A stretch of 64,000 nucleotides of DNA from assembly GCF_022012305.1 (NCBI RefSeq), contig NZ_JAKLTM010000009.1, positions 62,001 to 126,000 of the forward strand. Reading direction: 5' to 3'. The stretch comes from Ramlibacter paludis. GTDB taxonomy: Bacteria; Pseudomonadota; Gammaproteobacteria; Burkholderiales; Burkholderiaceae_C. Position 1 is the first letter of the stretch; every line of letters begins with the position of its first letter. The translations under genes were made by a program, and so were the position numbers. This document shows, piece after piece, positions 48,416 through 56,320 of this stretch. The notes beneath the pieces are model-generated. The model worked only from the letters and a program-made list of their open reading frames with translations. It was not told the origin of the DNA and ran no database searches.

Positions 48416-50392
48416 CTATTGGCCGATGTTCTTCTGCAGGAACTTCTCGACGCGGGTCCACCAGTCGATGCGATTGGGGACCAGCTTCCAGCCGTGCCCT
48501 TCGTCGGCGTATTCGACCCACTCCACTTGCGGGTTGGTCTTGGCCAGGGCGTCGCGCAGTTTCACGCTGTGGATGATGGGCACGCGGCGGTCCGCGTTGC
48601 CGTGCGCCAGCAGCAGGGGTTGCTTGACGCGCGCCGCCTGCTCGATGGGCGAGGTCGCCTTGAATTGCGCGGCGTCCTTGTCCTTGTCACCCACGAGCAC
48701 CGGCATGCCATAGAGCTTGTAGGCCTCCGGCGAATCGCTCCAGGTCACCTCGTACTTCAAGGTGAGGTCGCTCACGCCGGCCCACGAGATGCCGCACTTG
48801 TACAGGTCCGGGTCGTTCACCAGGCCCATGAGCGTCGCGTAGCCCCCGTAGCTCGCACCGGCGATGCAGATGCGCGCCGGATCCGCGATGCCCTGCGCGA
48901 TGGCCCAGCGGGTGGCGTCGGCCACGTCGTTCTGCATCGCCAGTCCCCATTGCTTGAAGCCGCGCCGCAGGTGATCGAAGCCGAAGCCGTCGCTGCCGCG
49001 GAACTCCGGCTCCAGCACGACGTAGCCGCGCGAAGCCAGGAACTGCGAGTCCGCCTTCCATTCCCATTCCTCGCGCACCCAGGGACCGCCGTGCACCAGC
49101 ACGACCATCGGCATCTTCTTTCCCTTCGGCGTCCCCTTCGGCACGGTCAGCCAGGCGGGAATCTGCAGTCCGTCGCGGGCCGCGAAGCGCACCAGGTCCA
49201 TGGGCGACATCTGTTTCGCATCGATGTCACGCTGCGACTTGCCCAGCTCGGTCAACTTGCCGGCCTTGGCATCGAACAGCAGGTAGCGGCCAGGGTCCAC
49301 GTCGGAATAGGCGTAGACCAGCATGTACTGCGCCTCCGGCCGCAGGGCGGGTTCCAGCACGTTGACCGTTCCCGGCAACAAGCGATCCACCTGCGCCTGG
49401 ACGCCCTTCATCCGGGCGTCGAACCACACCGTCGAACGCGCATCGCTCAGGAAGCGTACTCCCAGCACCTGCTTGGTGTCCTGGACCAGCGAGCCGTGGA
49501 AGTCGTAGTCCGGCATGTTGACCAGCGGCTCGGCATCGAGCTTCCGGGCCCGCAGGTCGTAGCGATAGAGCGCCCGCTTGTCCTTGCCGCGGCGCGCCGC
49601 CACGAACAAGGTGCCATCCGGTGCGAAGCCCACCGGGACCATGCTGCCGTCGATATAGCGGTCATATTCCACCAGCGGCGTCCAGCGCTCGGACGGGCTG
49701 TCGAATACCTGCAAGGCTCCTTTGGCGTTCTCGCCCGTGATCGCGATGCGGGGAACGTCGTTTTCGTCGGTCAACCACGCAAAGGCGGACCCTGGTCCGC
49801 GGACGGGGACCGCGCGGCCGGTACGCGTGTTCAGGCGCAGCAGCTGGAGGTTGTTGACGTCCCAGTTCCGGTCCACCTGGACGTTGACGACGAAGATGTC
49901 GTCCGAATCCTTCTTGGCCGTGGTGCTCTGGAAGTAGTGAAAGTAGTTCAGCATGCGCGACACCACATTCGTGTTTTCGCGCTCGTACGGATTTTCGCGA
50001 TCGACCAGCTGGCGGAAGTCGGAGCCATCACGCTGCACGGCGTAGAGGCCGGGGCCGAGCCGGTTCTCGCCTTGCGGCGTTTCCTTGGACCAGACGCTGA
50101 ACACCAGCCGGTCGTCATTGACCCACTCGATGTTGAACACGTCCGCGTCCTTGGGCGAGGCGACGGCCTTGGCCTTCATCGTCTCGGTCTCCAGCACCAC
50201 CAGCTGCGTGTGGCCGCCCTTGGGCGTCACGCCGACGGCCACGTAGCGCCCGCTCGGAGACAGCTGGGCGTCCTGGAATGCCGGGTTCTGGAAGAAGGCT
50301 TCCACAGGCACCGCCGCTTTCGCAGCAACAGCCAGGACAAGCCCCAGCCCGAAAAAAGCAGCGCGAACTGCCCGCAGTTTGATGTGTGACAT
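48416..50392 (-). CDS. S9 family peptidase (prolyl oligopeptidase), first of a tandem pair
   Basis: A 658-residue secreted serine peptidase. The signal peptide spans about residues 1-26 (MSHIKLRAVRAAFFGLGLVL). The N-terminal half has propeller-like repeats (DGTLFVAARRG, DFHGSLVQD). The C-terminal hydrolase holds the triad in GASYGGYA, HGNADRRVP and ADEGHGW. Members of family S9 cut peptides near Pro or act as acylaminoacyl peptidases. It lies 17 bases before its paralogue on the same strand, so the pair is one operon that arose by tandem duplication. Confidence 0.93.
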   Translation of the reverse strand: MSHIKLRAVRAAFFGLGLVLAVAAKAAVPVEAFFQNPAFQDAQLSPSGRYVAVGVTPKGGHTQLVVLETETMKAKAVASPKDADVFNIEWVNDDRLVFSVWSKETPQGENRLGPGLYAVQRDGSDFRQLVDRENPYERENTNVVSRMLNYFHYFQSTTAKKDSDDIFVVNVQVDRNWDVNNLQLLRLNTRTGRAVPVRGPGSAFAWLTDENDVPRIAITGENAKGALQVFDSPSERWTPLVEYDRYIDGSMVPVGFAPDGTLFVAARRGKDKRALYRYDLRARKLDAEPLVNMPDYDFHGSLVQDTKQVLGVRFLSDARSTVWFDARMKGVQAQVDRLLPGTVNVLEPALRPEAQYMLVYAYSDVDPGRYLLFDAKAGKLTELGKSQRDIDAKQMSPMDLVRFAARDGLQIPAWLTVPKGTPKGKKMPMVVLVHGGPWVREEWEWKADSQFLASRGYVVLEPEFRGSDGFGFDHLRRGFKQWGLAMQNDVADATRWAIAQGIADPARICIAGASYGGYATLMGLVNDPDLYKCGISWAGVSDLTLKYEVTWSDSPEAYKLYGMPVLVGDKDKDAAQFKATSPIEQAARVKQPLLLAHGNADRRVPIIHSVKLRDALAKTNPQVEWVEYADEGHGWKLVPNRIDWWTRVEKFLQKNIGQ

Positions 50393-50424
50393 AGCGCGGC
50401 TTTATACCTGCGCCACGGCCGGGC

Positions 50425-51189
50425 TCACCCCCGGATTTGCCCGTCCACGAACACTTTCAGTTCACCCGGCGCGAACTGCGTCCACGTTTCGTTGACGGTC
50501 AGTGGCGCCGTCACCACGACCGCCACCCTGTCGTCGGGTGTCGTGTTGCGGGCGAAGTCCACGCTCAGGTCCTCGTCGGCGAGCTGCGCGTGGGCAAAAG
50601 GATGCTTGCGCTCCACGTACCAGAGGTTGGTGGAGCAGTGCGCCCACAGCGCATCCCCATTGGAGAGGAGGAAGTTGAAGCGCCCATGCTTGGCAATGGC
50701 CGGCACCAGTTCGCGCAGCGTCAGCGTGAGCTCCTCGACGCTGGGCACGCCGGCGTGCGACTTCGACATCTCCTGCATCAGCCAGCAGAAGGCGCGCTCG
50801 CTGTCGGTGTTGCCCACCGGCTTGAAGCTGGCGTGCAGCCGCGGCTGGAAGTCCTGCAGGTCGCCGTTGTGCGCGAACACCCAGTAGCGGCCCCACAGCT
50901 CGCGCACGAAGGGATGGCAGTTCTGCAGCGCCACCTCGCCCTGCGTCGCCTTGCGGATGTGCGCCACGACGTTGCGGCTCTTGATCGGGTAGCGGCGGAT
51001 CAGCTCCGCCACCGGCGACTCGCAGGCCGGCTGGTGGTCGACGAAGTGCCGCAGGCCCAGGCCCTCGAAGAAGGCGATGCCCCAGCCGTCCGAATGGTGG
51101 TCGGTGCGGCCGCCGCGCTGCGCGAAGCCGGCGAAGCTGAAGGTCACGTCGGTCGGCGTGTTGCAGTTCATCCCGAGCAGCTGGCACAT
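50425..51189 (-). CDS. Class II glutamine amidotransferase (YafJ-like)
   Basis: A 254-residue N-terminal-nucleophile amidotransferase. Cys2, exposed after removal of Met1, is the nucleophile in MCQLLGMN, followed by RGGRTDHHSDGWG. The protein has only the glutaminase domain, like E. coli YafJ, so the acceptor is unknown. AATAAT stands six bases before the ATG, with no Shine-Dalgarno site. The MFS gene ends seven bases upstream on the same strand. Confidence 0.92.
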   Translation of the reverse strand: MCQLLGMNCNTPTDVTFSFAGFAQRGGRTDHHSDGWGIAFFEGLGLRHFVDHQPACESPVAELIRRYPIKSRNVVAHIRKATQGEVALQNCHPFVRELWGRYWVFAHNGDLQDFQPRLHASFKPVGNTDSERAFCWLMQEMSKSHAGVPSVEELTLTLRELVPAIAKHGRFNFLLSNGDALWAHCSTNLWYVERKHPFAHAQLADEDLSVDFARNTTPDDRVAVVVTAPLTVNETWTQFAPGELKVFVDGQIRG

Positions 51190-51195
51190 GGGGCG

Positions 51196-51201
51196 ATTAT
51201 T
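51196..51201 (-). promoter_or_regulatory. -10 box (AATAAT) before the amidotransferase
   Basis: AATAAT on the minus strand ends six bases before the ATG at 51189 and overlaps the stop codon of the MFS gene. It would let the amidotransferase be transcribed separately as a leaderless mRNA. Confidence 0.45.
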
Positions 51202-52663
51202 GTTCGGGCGGGTCGCCTTGGGGGCCGCCTTTGAGTTGCCAGGCGGCCAGCATCGCCAGCGCGCAGATCGCCGCCAGCATCAGGAACGATTCGTCGAAGG
51301 CCGCCAGCCGCGCGTCGCTGGTCGGCCCGCGCAGGTTGGTGCCGTGCACTTCCAGCCGCCACTCCAGCACGATCGCGCACAGGCTCACGCCGGCGGCGCC
51401 GCCGAGCATGCGCAGGAAGTTGATGACGCTGGCGCCTTGCGGGATCAGCTCCTTGGCCAGCGGCCGCATGGAACCGAGGTTGAGCGAGGGCAGCACGAAA
51501 CCCAGGCCGATGCGGCCCAGGATCGCCCAGGCCACCAGCAAGGCGAGCGGCGTGCCCAGGTTGACGGTGGGCATCAACGCGAACGAAGCGGCCAGGAGCA
51601 GGAGGCCGCCGCCGACCATCACGTTGGTGGGCAAGCGGCGCGTGAGCCGCCCGGCCAGGCCGATGGTGATCGCCAGCACGATGCCCGAAGGCAGCAGGAT
51701 GGTGCCGACGTGCGAGGCCGCGAGTCCCAGGCCCAGTTGCATGAAGACCGGCAGCAGGTAGGTCGAGCCGAACAGCGCGATGCCGTAGATGAAGGCGACC
51801 AGGCTGCCGAACGCATAGCTGCGGTAACCGAAGACGGCCAGGTTCAGCAAGGCTTCGCGGCCGGTGCGCTGCGCGCGGCGCAGCCAGGCGACCAGCCCCC
51901 CGAACAAGGCCAGTGCGAGTCCCAACAGGCCGAAGGCCAGCAGGCGGCTGCCGCCGCGCACTTCGAGCAGTCCGTTCAACAGCGCGAGGGTGCCGCCGGC
52001 GCCCAGCAGCAGGCCGATCCAATCGAGCCGCGTGCCTTCGCGCTGGGCCGCCGCGCCGCCGGGCGCGCTGACGGGGACGAAGCGGTAGGCGAGCCAGATC
52101 GCCAGCACGCAGAACGGCACGACCATGAAGAAGATCGAACGCCAGCCGAACAGGTCGACCAGCACGCCGCCTATGCTGGGGCCGAGCGCCGGCGCCAGCA
52201 CCACGCCCATGCCGAACATGCCGCTGGCGCGGCCCTGCTCGTGCGGCTGGAAGGCGCGCATCATGATGATCGCCGGGATCGGCTGCACGATGCCCGCGGC
52301 CAGGCCCTCGGCCACGCGCGCCGCCAGCACCAGCGGGTAGTACGAAGCCAGGCCGCCGCCGATGCCGCCGGCCATCAGCAGCAGCATCGTGCCGGTGTAG
52401 GTGCGGCGGTAGCCATAGCGCGACAGCAGCCAGGGCGTGGTCAGCATCGACACGGTCATCGCCACCATGAAGCCCGAGGACACCCACTGCGCCTGTTCCT
52501 GGTTCAGCGTGAAGTAGTGCGCCATGTCGGGAATGGCGACGTTGACCACCGTCGACGACATGATGGAGGCCATCGTGCCCACCATCACCGACAGCATCAA
52601 CAGCCAGCGGTAGCGCGGGCCGTAGCGCTCGCTCAGCGCGGCGATCGAGCTGGCTTCGCTCAC
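51197..52663 (-). CDS. MFS multidrug efflux transporter, DHA2 (EmrB) type
   Basis: A 488-residue transporter with about fourteen membrane helices. WVSSGFMVAMTVSMLTTPWL and GPSIGGVLVDLFGWRSIFF (motif C and its partner) are typical of the EmrB/QacA drug/H+ antiporters. The start is GTG at 52663, overlapping the TGA of the CWC gene as GTGA; the frame upstream reads through the CWC gene. No periplasmic EmrA partner is nearby. Substrate unknown. Confidence 0.9.
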   Translation of the reverse strand: MSEASSIAALSERYGPRYRWLLMLSVMVGTMASIMSSTVVNVAIPDMAHYFTLNQEQAQWVSSGFMVAMTVSMLTTPWLLSRYGYRRTYTGTMLLLMAGGIGGGLASYYPLVLAARVAEGLAAGIVQPIPAIIMMRAFQPHEQGRASGMFGMGVVLAPALGPSIGGVLVDLFGWRSIFFMVVPFCVLAIWLAYRFVPVSAPGGAAAQREGTRLDWIGLLLGAGGTLALLNGLLEVRGGSRLLAFGLLGLALALFGGLVAWLRRAQRTGREALLNLAVFGYRSYAFGSLVAFIYGIALFGSTYLLPVFMQLGLGLAASHVGTILLPSGIVLAITIGLAGRLTRRLPTNVMVGGGLLLLAASFALMPTVNLGTPLALLVAWAILGRIGLGFVLPSLNLGSMRPLAKELIPQGASVINFLRMLGGAAGVSLCAIVLEWRLEVHGTNLRGPTSDARLAAFDESFLMLAAICALAMLAAWQLKGGPQGDPPEQ

Positions 52664-52893
52664 GCCTCTGAGGCGCGGCGCGCGCAGGTTTCGCAGATGC
52701 AGGCCAGGCCGCGGGCCTGCTCGGGCACGCGCGCCAGCAGGTCGGCGCCGAAGTCGACCTGGGTGCACCAGCAGGCCTCGGGGGCGCGGCCGGTTTCGCG
52801 CGCGACTTCCATGGCGCAGCGATTCAGCCCGCCGCAGAGCGGGCAGGCGGATGCGTCAATGGACGGCGGCGACGGCCGGGGCGGCGACTGCAT
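52660..52893 (-). CDS. Cysteine-rich CWC family small protein
   Basis: A 77-residue protein with CPLCGGLNRC, CWC and CICETC, the pattern of the Cys_rich_CWC family, probably a small zinc-binding fold. Function unknown. Its start lies 38 bases inside the end of the DUF1631 gene and its stop overlaps the MFS start, so the three genes are tightly coupled. It may be overlooked because both ends overlap. Confidence 0.8.
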   Translation of the reverse strand: MQSPPRPSPPSIDASACPLCGGLNRCAMEVARETGRAPEACWCTQVDFGADLLARVPEQARGLACICETCARRASEA

Positions 52894-55309
52894 GCCCGAA
52901 TGGTAGCCGCTGGCTGGCGATCGTCTCGAGCGCGCGCGGCACCACGGCGTCCGACTCCACCGGCCGCAGCAGGCGCGAGCGCAGCAGCCGCTGCAGGCTG
53001 CGCCGCGTCATCGAGTGCGGGCGGTTGCCCTGGCTCGTGAACATGTAGAAGGCGCCGTTGCCGGAAGTCCAGACCAGGCGGGCGCGGTGCCACTGCTGGT
53101 GCGAGTGCAGGTCGACCCAGCTGTCGACGGCCAGCGCCGCCATCTGCTGCTCGGCCTCGGCTTCTCCCAGCGGTTCGTCCGGCAGGATCACCTCGCCGTG
53201 GTGGGCGGTGAGTTCGCCGTGGCCGGAGGGCCGGGTGTCCTCGAAGCCGGCCGCCTGCAGTTCCGCCTCGCCCATCCAGAGCTGGTCGGGGCCGCGCGAA
53301 GGCGGCTGCGGCGCGGGCGGCGCAGCGTGGCGATCGGACGCCGGCATCTCGCCCTGGCGTTGCTTGGCGCGCAGCTTGAGCACCGGCCTGTGCAGGCGTT
53401 CGAGGTGCTGGAAGAAGGCCTCGCTGTCGGCGGGCGATTCGCCCAGCATGGCCAGGCCCGCGCGCAGCTTCATCAGCACCTGCGGGATCAGCGCGAAGGC
53501 GCGGGCGGGCTCGTGCAGCGCACGATCGGGGTTCACGCTGAACAGCAGGTCGGCCAGCAGCGCCACGTAGCCGCCGGGATCGATCCCGTGCTGCGGATCC
53601 GACAGGCGCGCATGCGCGACCACCAGGCTCCAGCGGCGCAGCACGAAGTCGCGCATCGTCTCGGTCGCTTCGGCGAGGTCGCTGCGCTGCGCGAATTCGC
53701 CGGCGATGCGGTCGGCTTCCTGCTGGCGCTTCTGGGCGAACTCCACCGCGCGCAGCACCTTCTTCTGCGCTTCGGCGTCCAGCGTGTCCTGCGCGGCCCA
53801 GCTGGCTTCCAGGGTGGCCAGCGCCAGCCGGAACGGCCCGACGCCGTCGAAGGAGTCGAAGTCGTTGAGCCGGCGGAAGTTCTGCACCACCGGGCCGAGG
53901 AAGGCGCGGAAGGCGACGCTGAATTCGTCGTTGAAGGCGAAGCTGCGCTCGGCCACCCGCTCGATCAGGCGGCGGCCCGGATGCTCCTCGTCGCTGAAGA
54001 AGCGCGGCGCCACCAGCGACAGCCGCAGCAGCGAAGGCTCGAGGCCGACGATGGCTTCGCGCACCGGCGCGAGCAGGCGCGGGTCCTGCGCCACTTCGTC
54101 GACCAGCTTGCGCACGACTTCCAGCGCGTAGACCTGGCCCAGTTCGCGCGCCTGCTGCTTGAGGCGGCCGCGCACCAGCGCGCGCTCGCGCGGCTGCGCC
54201 AGGTTGCCCCAGGTCTCCTGCGGCAAGGGGCTGTTGGTGCCGACCTGCCGCGGCGGCCGCTCCACCGGCGGCAGGTGCACGTATTGCTGCGCCTGCGCGC
54301 TGTCGTAGCTGACGTGCTGCGTCTCGGCTTCGATGGCGGCGATCTCGGCTTCGATCGCGGCGTAGTAGGAGGGCTGCAGTTCCTGCTCGCCCTGCGGCAG
54401 GCCGCGGCGGAGGAATTCACCCAGCTGCATGCCTTCGTGCGATGCGGACTGAAGCGGCGCGTGGCCGCTGTGGCCATGGCTGCCGCCTGCGGCCTGCGGC
54501 ACCCCACCGGCGCCCGATCCGCCGCCGCCGCCGCCGGCCGGCGCACTGCCGCCCGCAGGTCCCAGCCCCTGGAAGCCCGAAGGCGCGCCCCCGCGTTGCT
54601 GCGCGGGCATGCCGCCGTCGGCGGGCAGCAGCGGCGCCGCGCGCGAAGGCGTGCCGCGCAGCCGGTAGCCGGCCGCCTGCACGCGCGCCAGCGTCAACAG
54701 GTGCGACTGGTCGCCATAGAGCTCTTCGAGTTCCTTGGCCAGCGGGCTCACCATGTGGCGCAGCCAGAGCGCCGGCCAGGCCGGTTCGACCTTGGTCTCG
54801 CCCATCAGCTTGCGCAAGGTGCGGGCGTAGACCTCGGGGCGCAGCGGGTTGCGTTCGGGCTGCACCACGTCGAGCCCGAGCGCGCTGCTCATGAGCGCGT
54901 CCAGCTCCGCCAGCGGCCGCTCCAGCATGGCATTGAGCTGCTGCGCGAGGCGCGAGGATTCGATCGCTTCGTCGATCTCGTTCTCGCCCACCAGCGTGAG
55001 CGACGAGGGGCGCAGCGCCGGCGCCGGCTTGTCGGCGCTTTCGCCGCTGGCGTCGGCGTGGAAGGCGGCCTGCAGCAGCTGCGGGAAGCGCACGGCCCAG
55101 CGCGCGCGCCGGGCCAGCAGCTCGCGCCAGGCGTCGGCGCAGTCGCGGCGCTCGTCGTTCTTGTGCGCCTGCATCTCCGCGGCCTGCAATTCGGCCACGG
55201 CGTGGTCGACGCAGCGCTCCAGGAGATGGGTGGCGGCGCGGGCGGCTTCGCCCATGCTGCGGGTGACGGTGGCGGTGGTCATGACGTCTGCGGGCCGGGA
55301 TGCAGTCAT
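52856..55309 (-). CDS. DUF1631 family protein
   Basis: A protein of about 817 residues of the DUF1631 family, conserved in beta- and gammaproteobacteria and of unknown biochemistry. It is mostly helical, with a Gly/Ala-rich linker (near residue 250, GGGGGGSGAGG) between an N-terminal part and the larger conserved region. The end holds a beta-rich module near SWVDLHSHQQWHRARLVW and GAFYMFTSQGNRPHSMTRRS. Three starts (55360, 55309, 55282) are possible; 55309 is a middle choice and none has a good Shine-Dalgarno site. Confidence 0.82.
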   Translation of the reverse strand: MTASRPADVMTTATVTRSMGEAARAATHLLERCVDHAVAELQAAEMQAHKNDERRDCADAWRELLARRARWAVRFPQLLQAAFHADASGESADKPAPALRPSSLTLVGENEIDEAIESSRLAQQLNAMLERPLAELDALMSSALGLDVVQPERNPLRPEVYARTLRKLMGETKVEPAWPALWLRHMVSPLAKELEELYGDQSHLLTLARVQAAGYRLRGTPSRAAPLLPADGGMPAQQRGGAPSGFQGLGPAGGSAPAGGGGGGSGAGGVPQAAGGSHGHSGHAPLQSASHEGMQLGEFLRRGLPQGEQELQPSYYAAIEAEIAAIEAETQHVSYDSAQAQQYVHLPPVERPPRQVGTNSPLPQETWGNLAQPRERALVRGRLKQQARELGQVYALEVVRKLVDEVAQDPRLLAPVREAIVGLEPSLLRLSLVAPRFFSDEEHPGRRLIERVAERSFAFNDEFSVAFRAFLGPVVQNFRRLNDFDSFDGVGPFRLALATLEASWAAQDTLDAEAQKKVLRAVEFAQKRQQEADRIAGEFAQRSDLAEATETMRDFVLRRWSLVVAHARLSDPQHGIDPGGYVALLADLLFSVNPDRALHEPARAFALIPQVLMKLRAGLAMLGESPADSEAFFQHLERLHRPVLKLRAKQRQGEMPASDRHAAPPAPQPPSRGPDQLWMGEAELQAAGFEDTRPSGHGELTAHHGEVILPDEPLGEAEAEQQMAALAVDSWVDLHSHQQWHRARLVWTSGNGAFYMFTSQGNRPHSMTRRSLQRLLRSRLLRPVESDAVVPRALETIASQRLPFGHAVAAPAVAAVH

Positions 55310-55425
55310 TAGAGCTACAGCATGCCGCAGCCGCAGGGTCGGCCAAAGGGCTCCGGCCAAGTGGTGCGTCCGGTGCGCCGGATGGCGGCCAAAGCGTAAG
55401 TGAGTGTTTCGCCCATACTGGATGG

Positions 55426-56235
55426 ATGGCTGAATTCCATCTCGTTCCCGCGGACCGGGTCGATCCGCAGCGCCTGCACGCGGCCTTCGGCGCCGCCTTC
55501 GCCGATTACCTGATCGGGCCCTTCCAGCTGGCGCCCTCGCAGTGGCCGCAGTTCCTCGGGCGGCAGGCGGTCGACCTGGGCTTGAGCCGCGTCGCGGTGG
55601 AAGGCGACGCGGTGCTGGCCTTCTGCTTCGTGGCGCCGCGGCCCGCGTGGCGGCGCTGGCGGCTGGCGACGATGGGCGCGGTGCCGCAGGCGCGCGGCAC
55701 GGGCGTGGCTCCGGCCCTGCTGGACGAATTCATCGCGCGGGCGCCGGGTGGCGTAGAGCTGGAGTGCTTCGCGCAGAACACGCGGGCGCTGCGGCTGTAC
55801 GAGGGCCGGGGCTTCGCCGTCCGGGACGCCTTGTACGGCTACACGTTCACGGCCACGGCGTCATCCCCGCGCAGGCGGGAACCCAGTGCGCCCGCATTGG
55901 AGGACGCATTCACGTGGCTGGACGGCCGCGACCTTCCGCTGCAGGTGACAGGCGCCGCGCTGCGCGCCTTGCCGGTGCCGCTGCAGGCGTGGCGGGAGGG
56001 GTCGGCGCAGCTGGTGTTTTCGGAAGCGGCCGAGCGCAAGGTCGTGATCCACAGCCTCGTCGACGGCGATGCGGGCCAGCGCGATGCGCAGGCGCTGGTG
56101 GAAGCGCTGCTGGGGCGCTATGCGGAATGGACGATCCATGTGCCGCAGTTGCAGCGGCGGGAGGTGGGCGGTGAGGCGCTGGAGAGACTGAGTTTCGAGC
56201 GGCTACCGTTGCATCAGGTTTGGATGATGCGGTGA
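55426..56235 (+). CDS. GNAT-type acetyltransferase with a REP unit inside the frame
   Basis: A 269-residue protein. The first 145 residues look like a GNAT acetyltransferase: ATMGAVPQARGTGVAPALLD is the acetyl-CoA-binding motif, followed by VELECFAQNTRALRLYEGRG. A short linker SSPRRREPS follows, written by a REP-like DNA unit. The remaining 110 residues may be a degenerate second GNAT half. CATACT lies just before the start. The ATG at 55426 is used; one at 55422 is out of frame. It diverges from the DUF1631 gene. Confidence 0.82.
   Translation: MAEFHLVPADRVDPQRLHAAFGAAFADYLIGPFQLAPSQWPQFLGRQAVDLGLSRVAVEGDAVLAFCFVAPRPAWRRWRLATMGAVPQARGTGVAPALLDEFIARAPGGVELECFAQNTRALRLYEGRGFAVRDALYGYTFTATASSPRRREPSAPALEDAFTWLDGRDLPLQVTGAALRALPVPLQAWREGSAQLVFSEAAERKVVIHSLVDGDAGQRDAQALVEALLGRYAEWTIHVPQLQRREVGGEALERLSFERLPLHQVWMMR
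55859..55888 (+). repeat. REP-like unit inside the GNAT gene
   Basis: The stretch begins CGTCATCCCCGCGCAGGCGG and continues GAACCCAGTG, the usual form of a common intergenic repeat. Here it is in frame and encodes the linker between the two halves of the acetyltransferase. A related palindrome is at 37358. Confidence 0.75.
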
Positions 56236-56248
56236 GGCGCCGGGAGCC

Positions 56249-56318
56249 GCGGTTCCTTCGTCACCACGGCCTACGGAGCAACCGTCCGTAGGCCGTGGTG
56301 AGCGCGCAGCCGAACCGC
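56249..56318. repeat. Interspersed repeat, copy 2, as a long hairpin
   Basis: CACCACGGCCTACGG (56262-56276) and its complement (56286-56300) form a perfect 15-pair stem, and GCGGTTC / GAACCGC pair again outside. The right arm, 56286-56318, matches 7319-7351 exactly over 33 bases in reverse complement. It lies between the convergent GNAT gene and glcB and ends two bases before the glcB stop, so it may terminate both. Confidence 0.9.
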
Positions 56319-56320
56319 TC

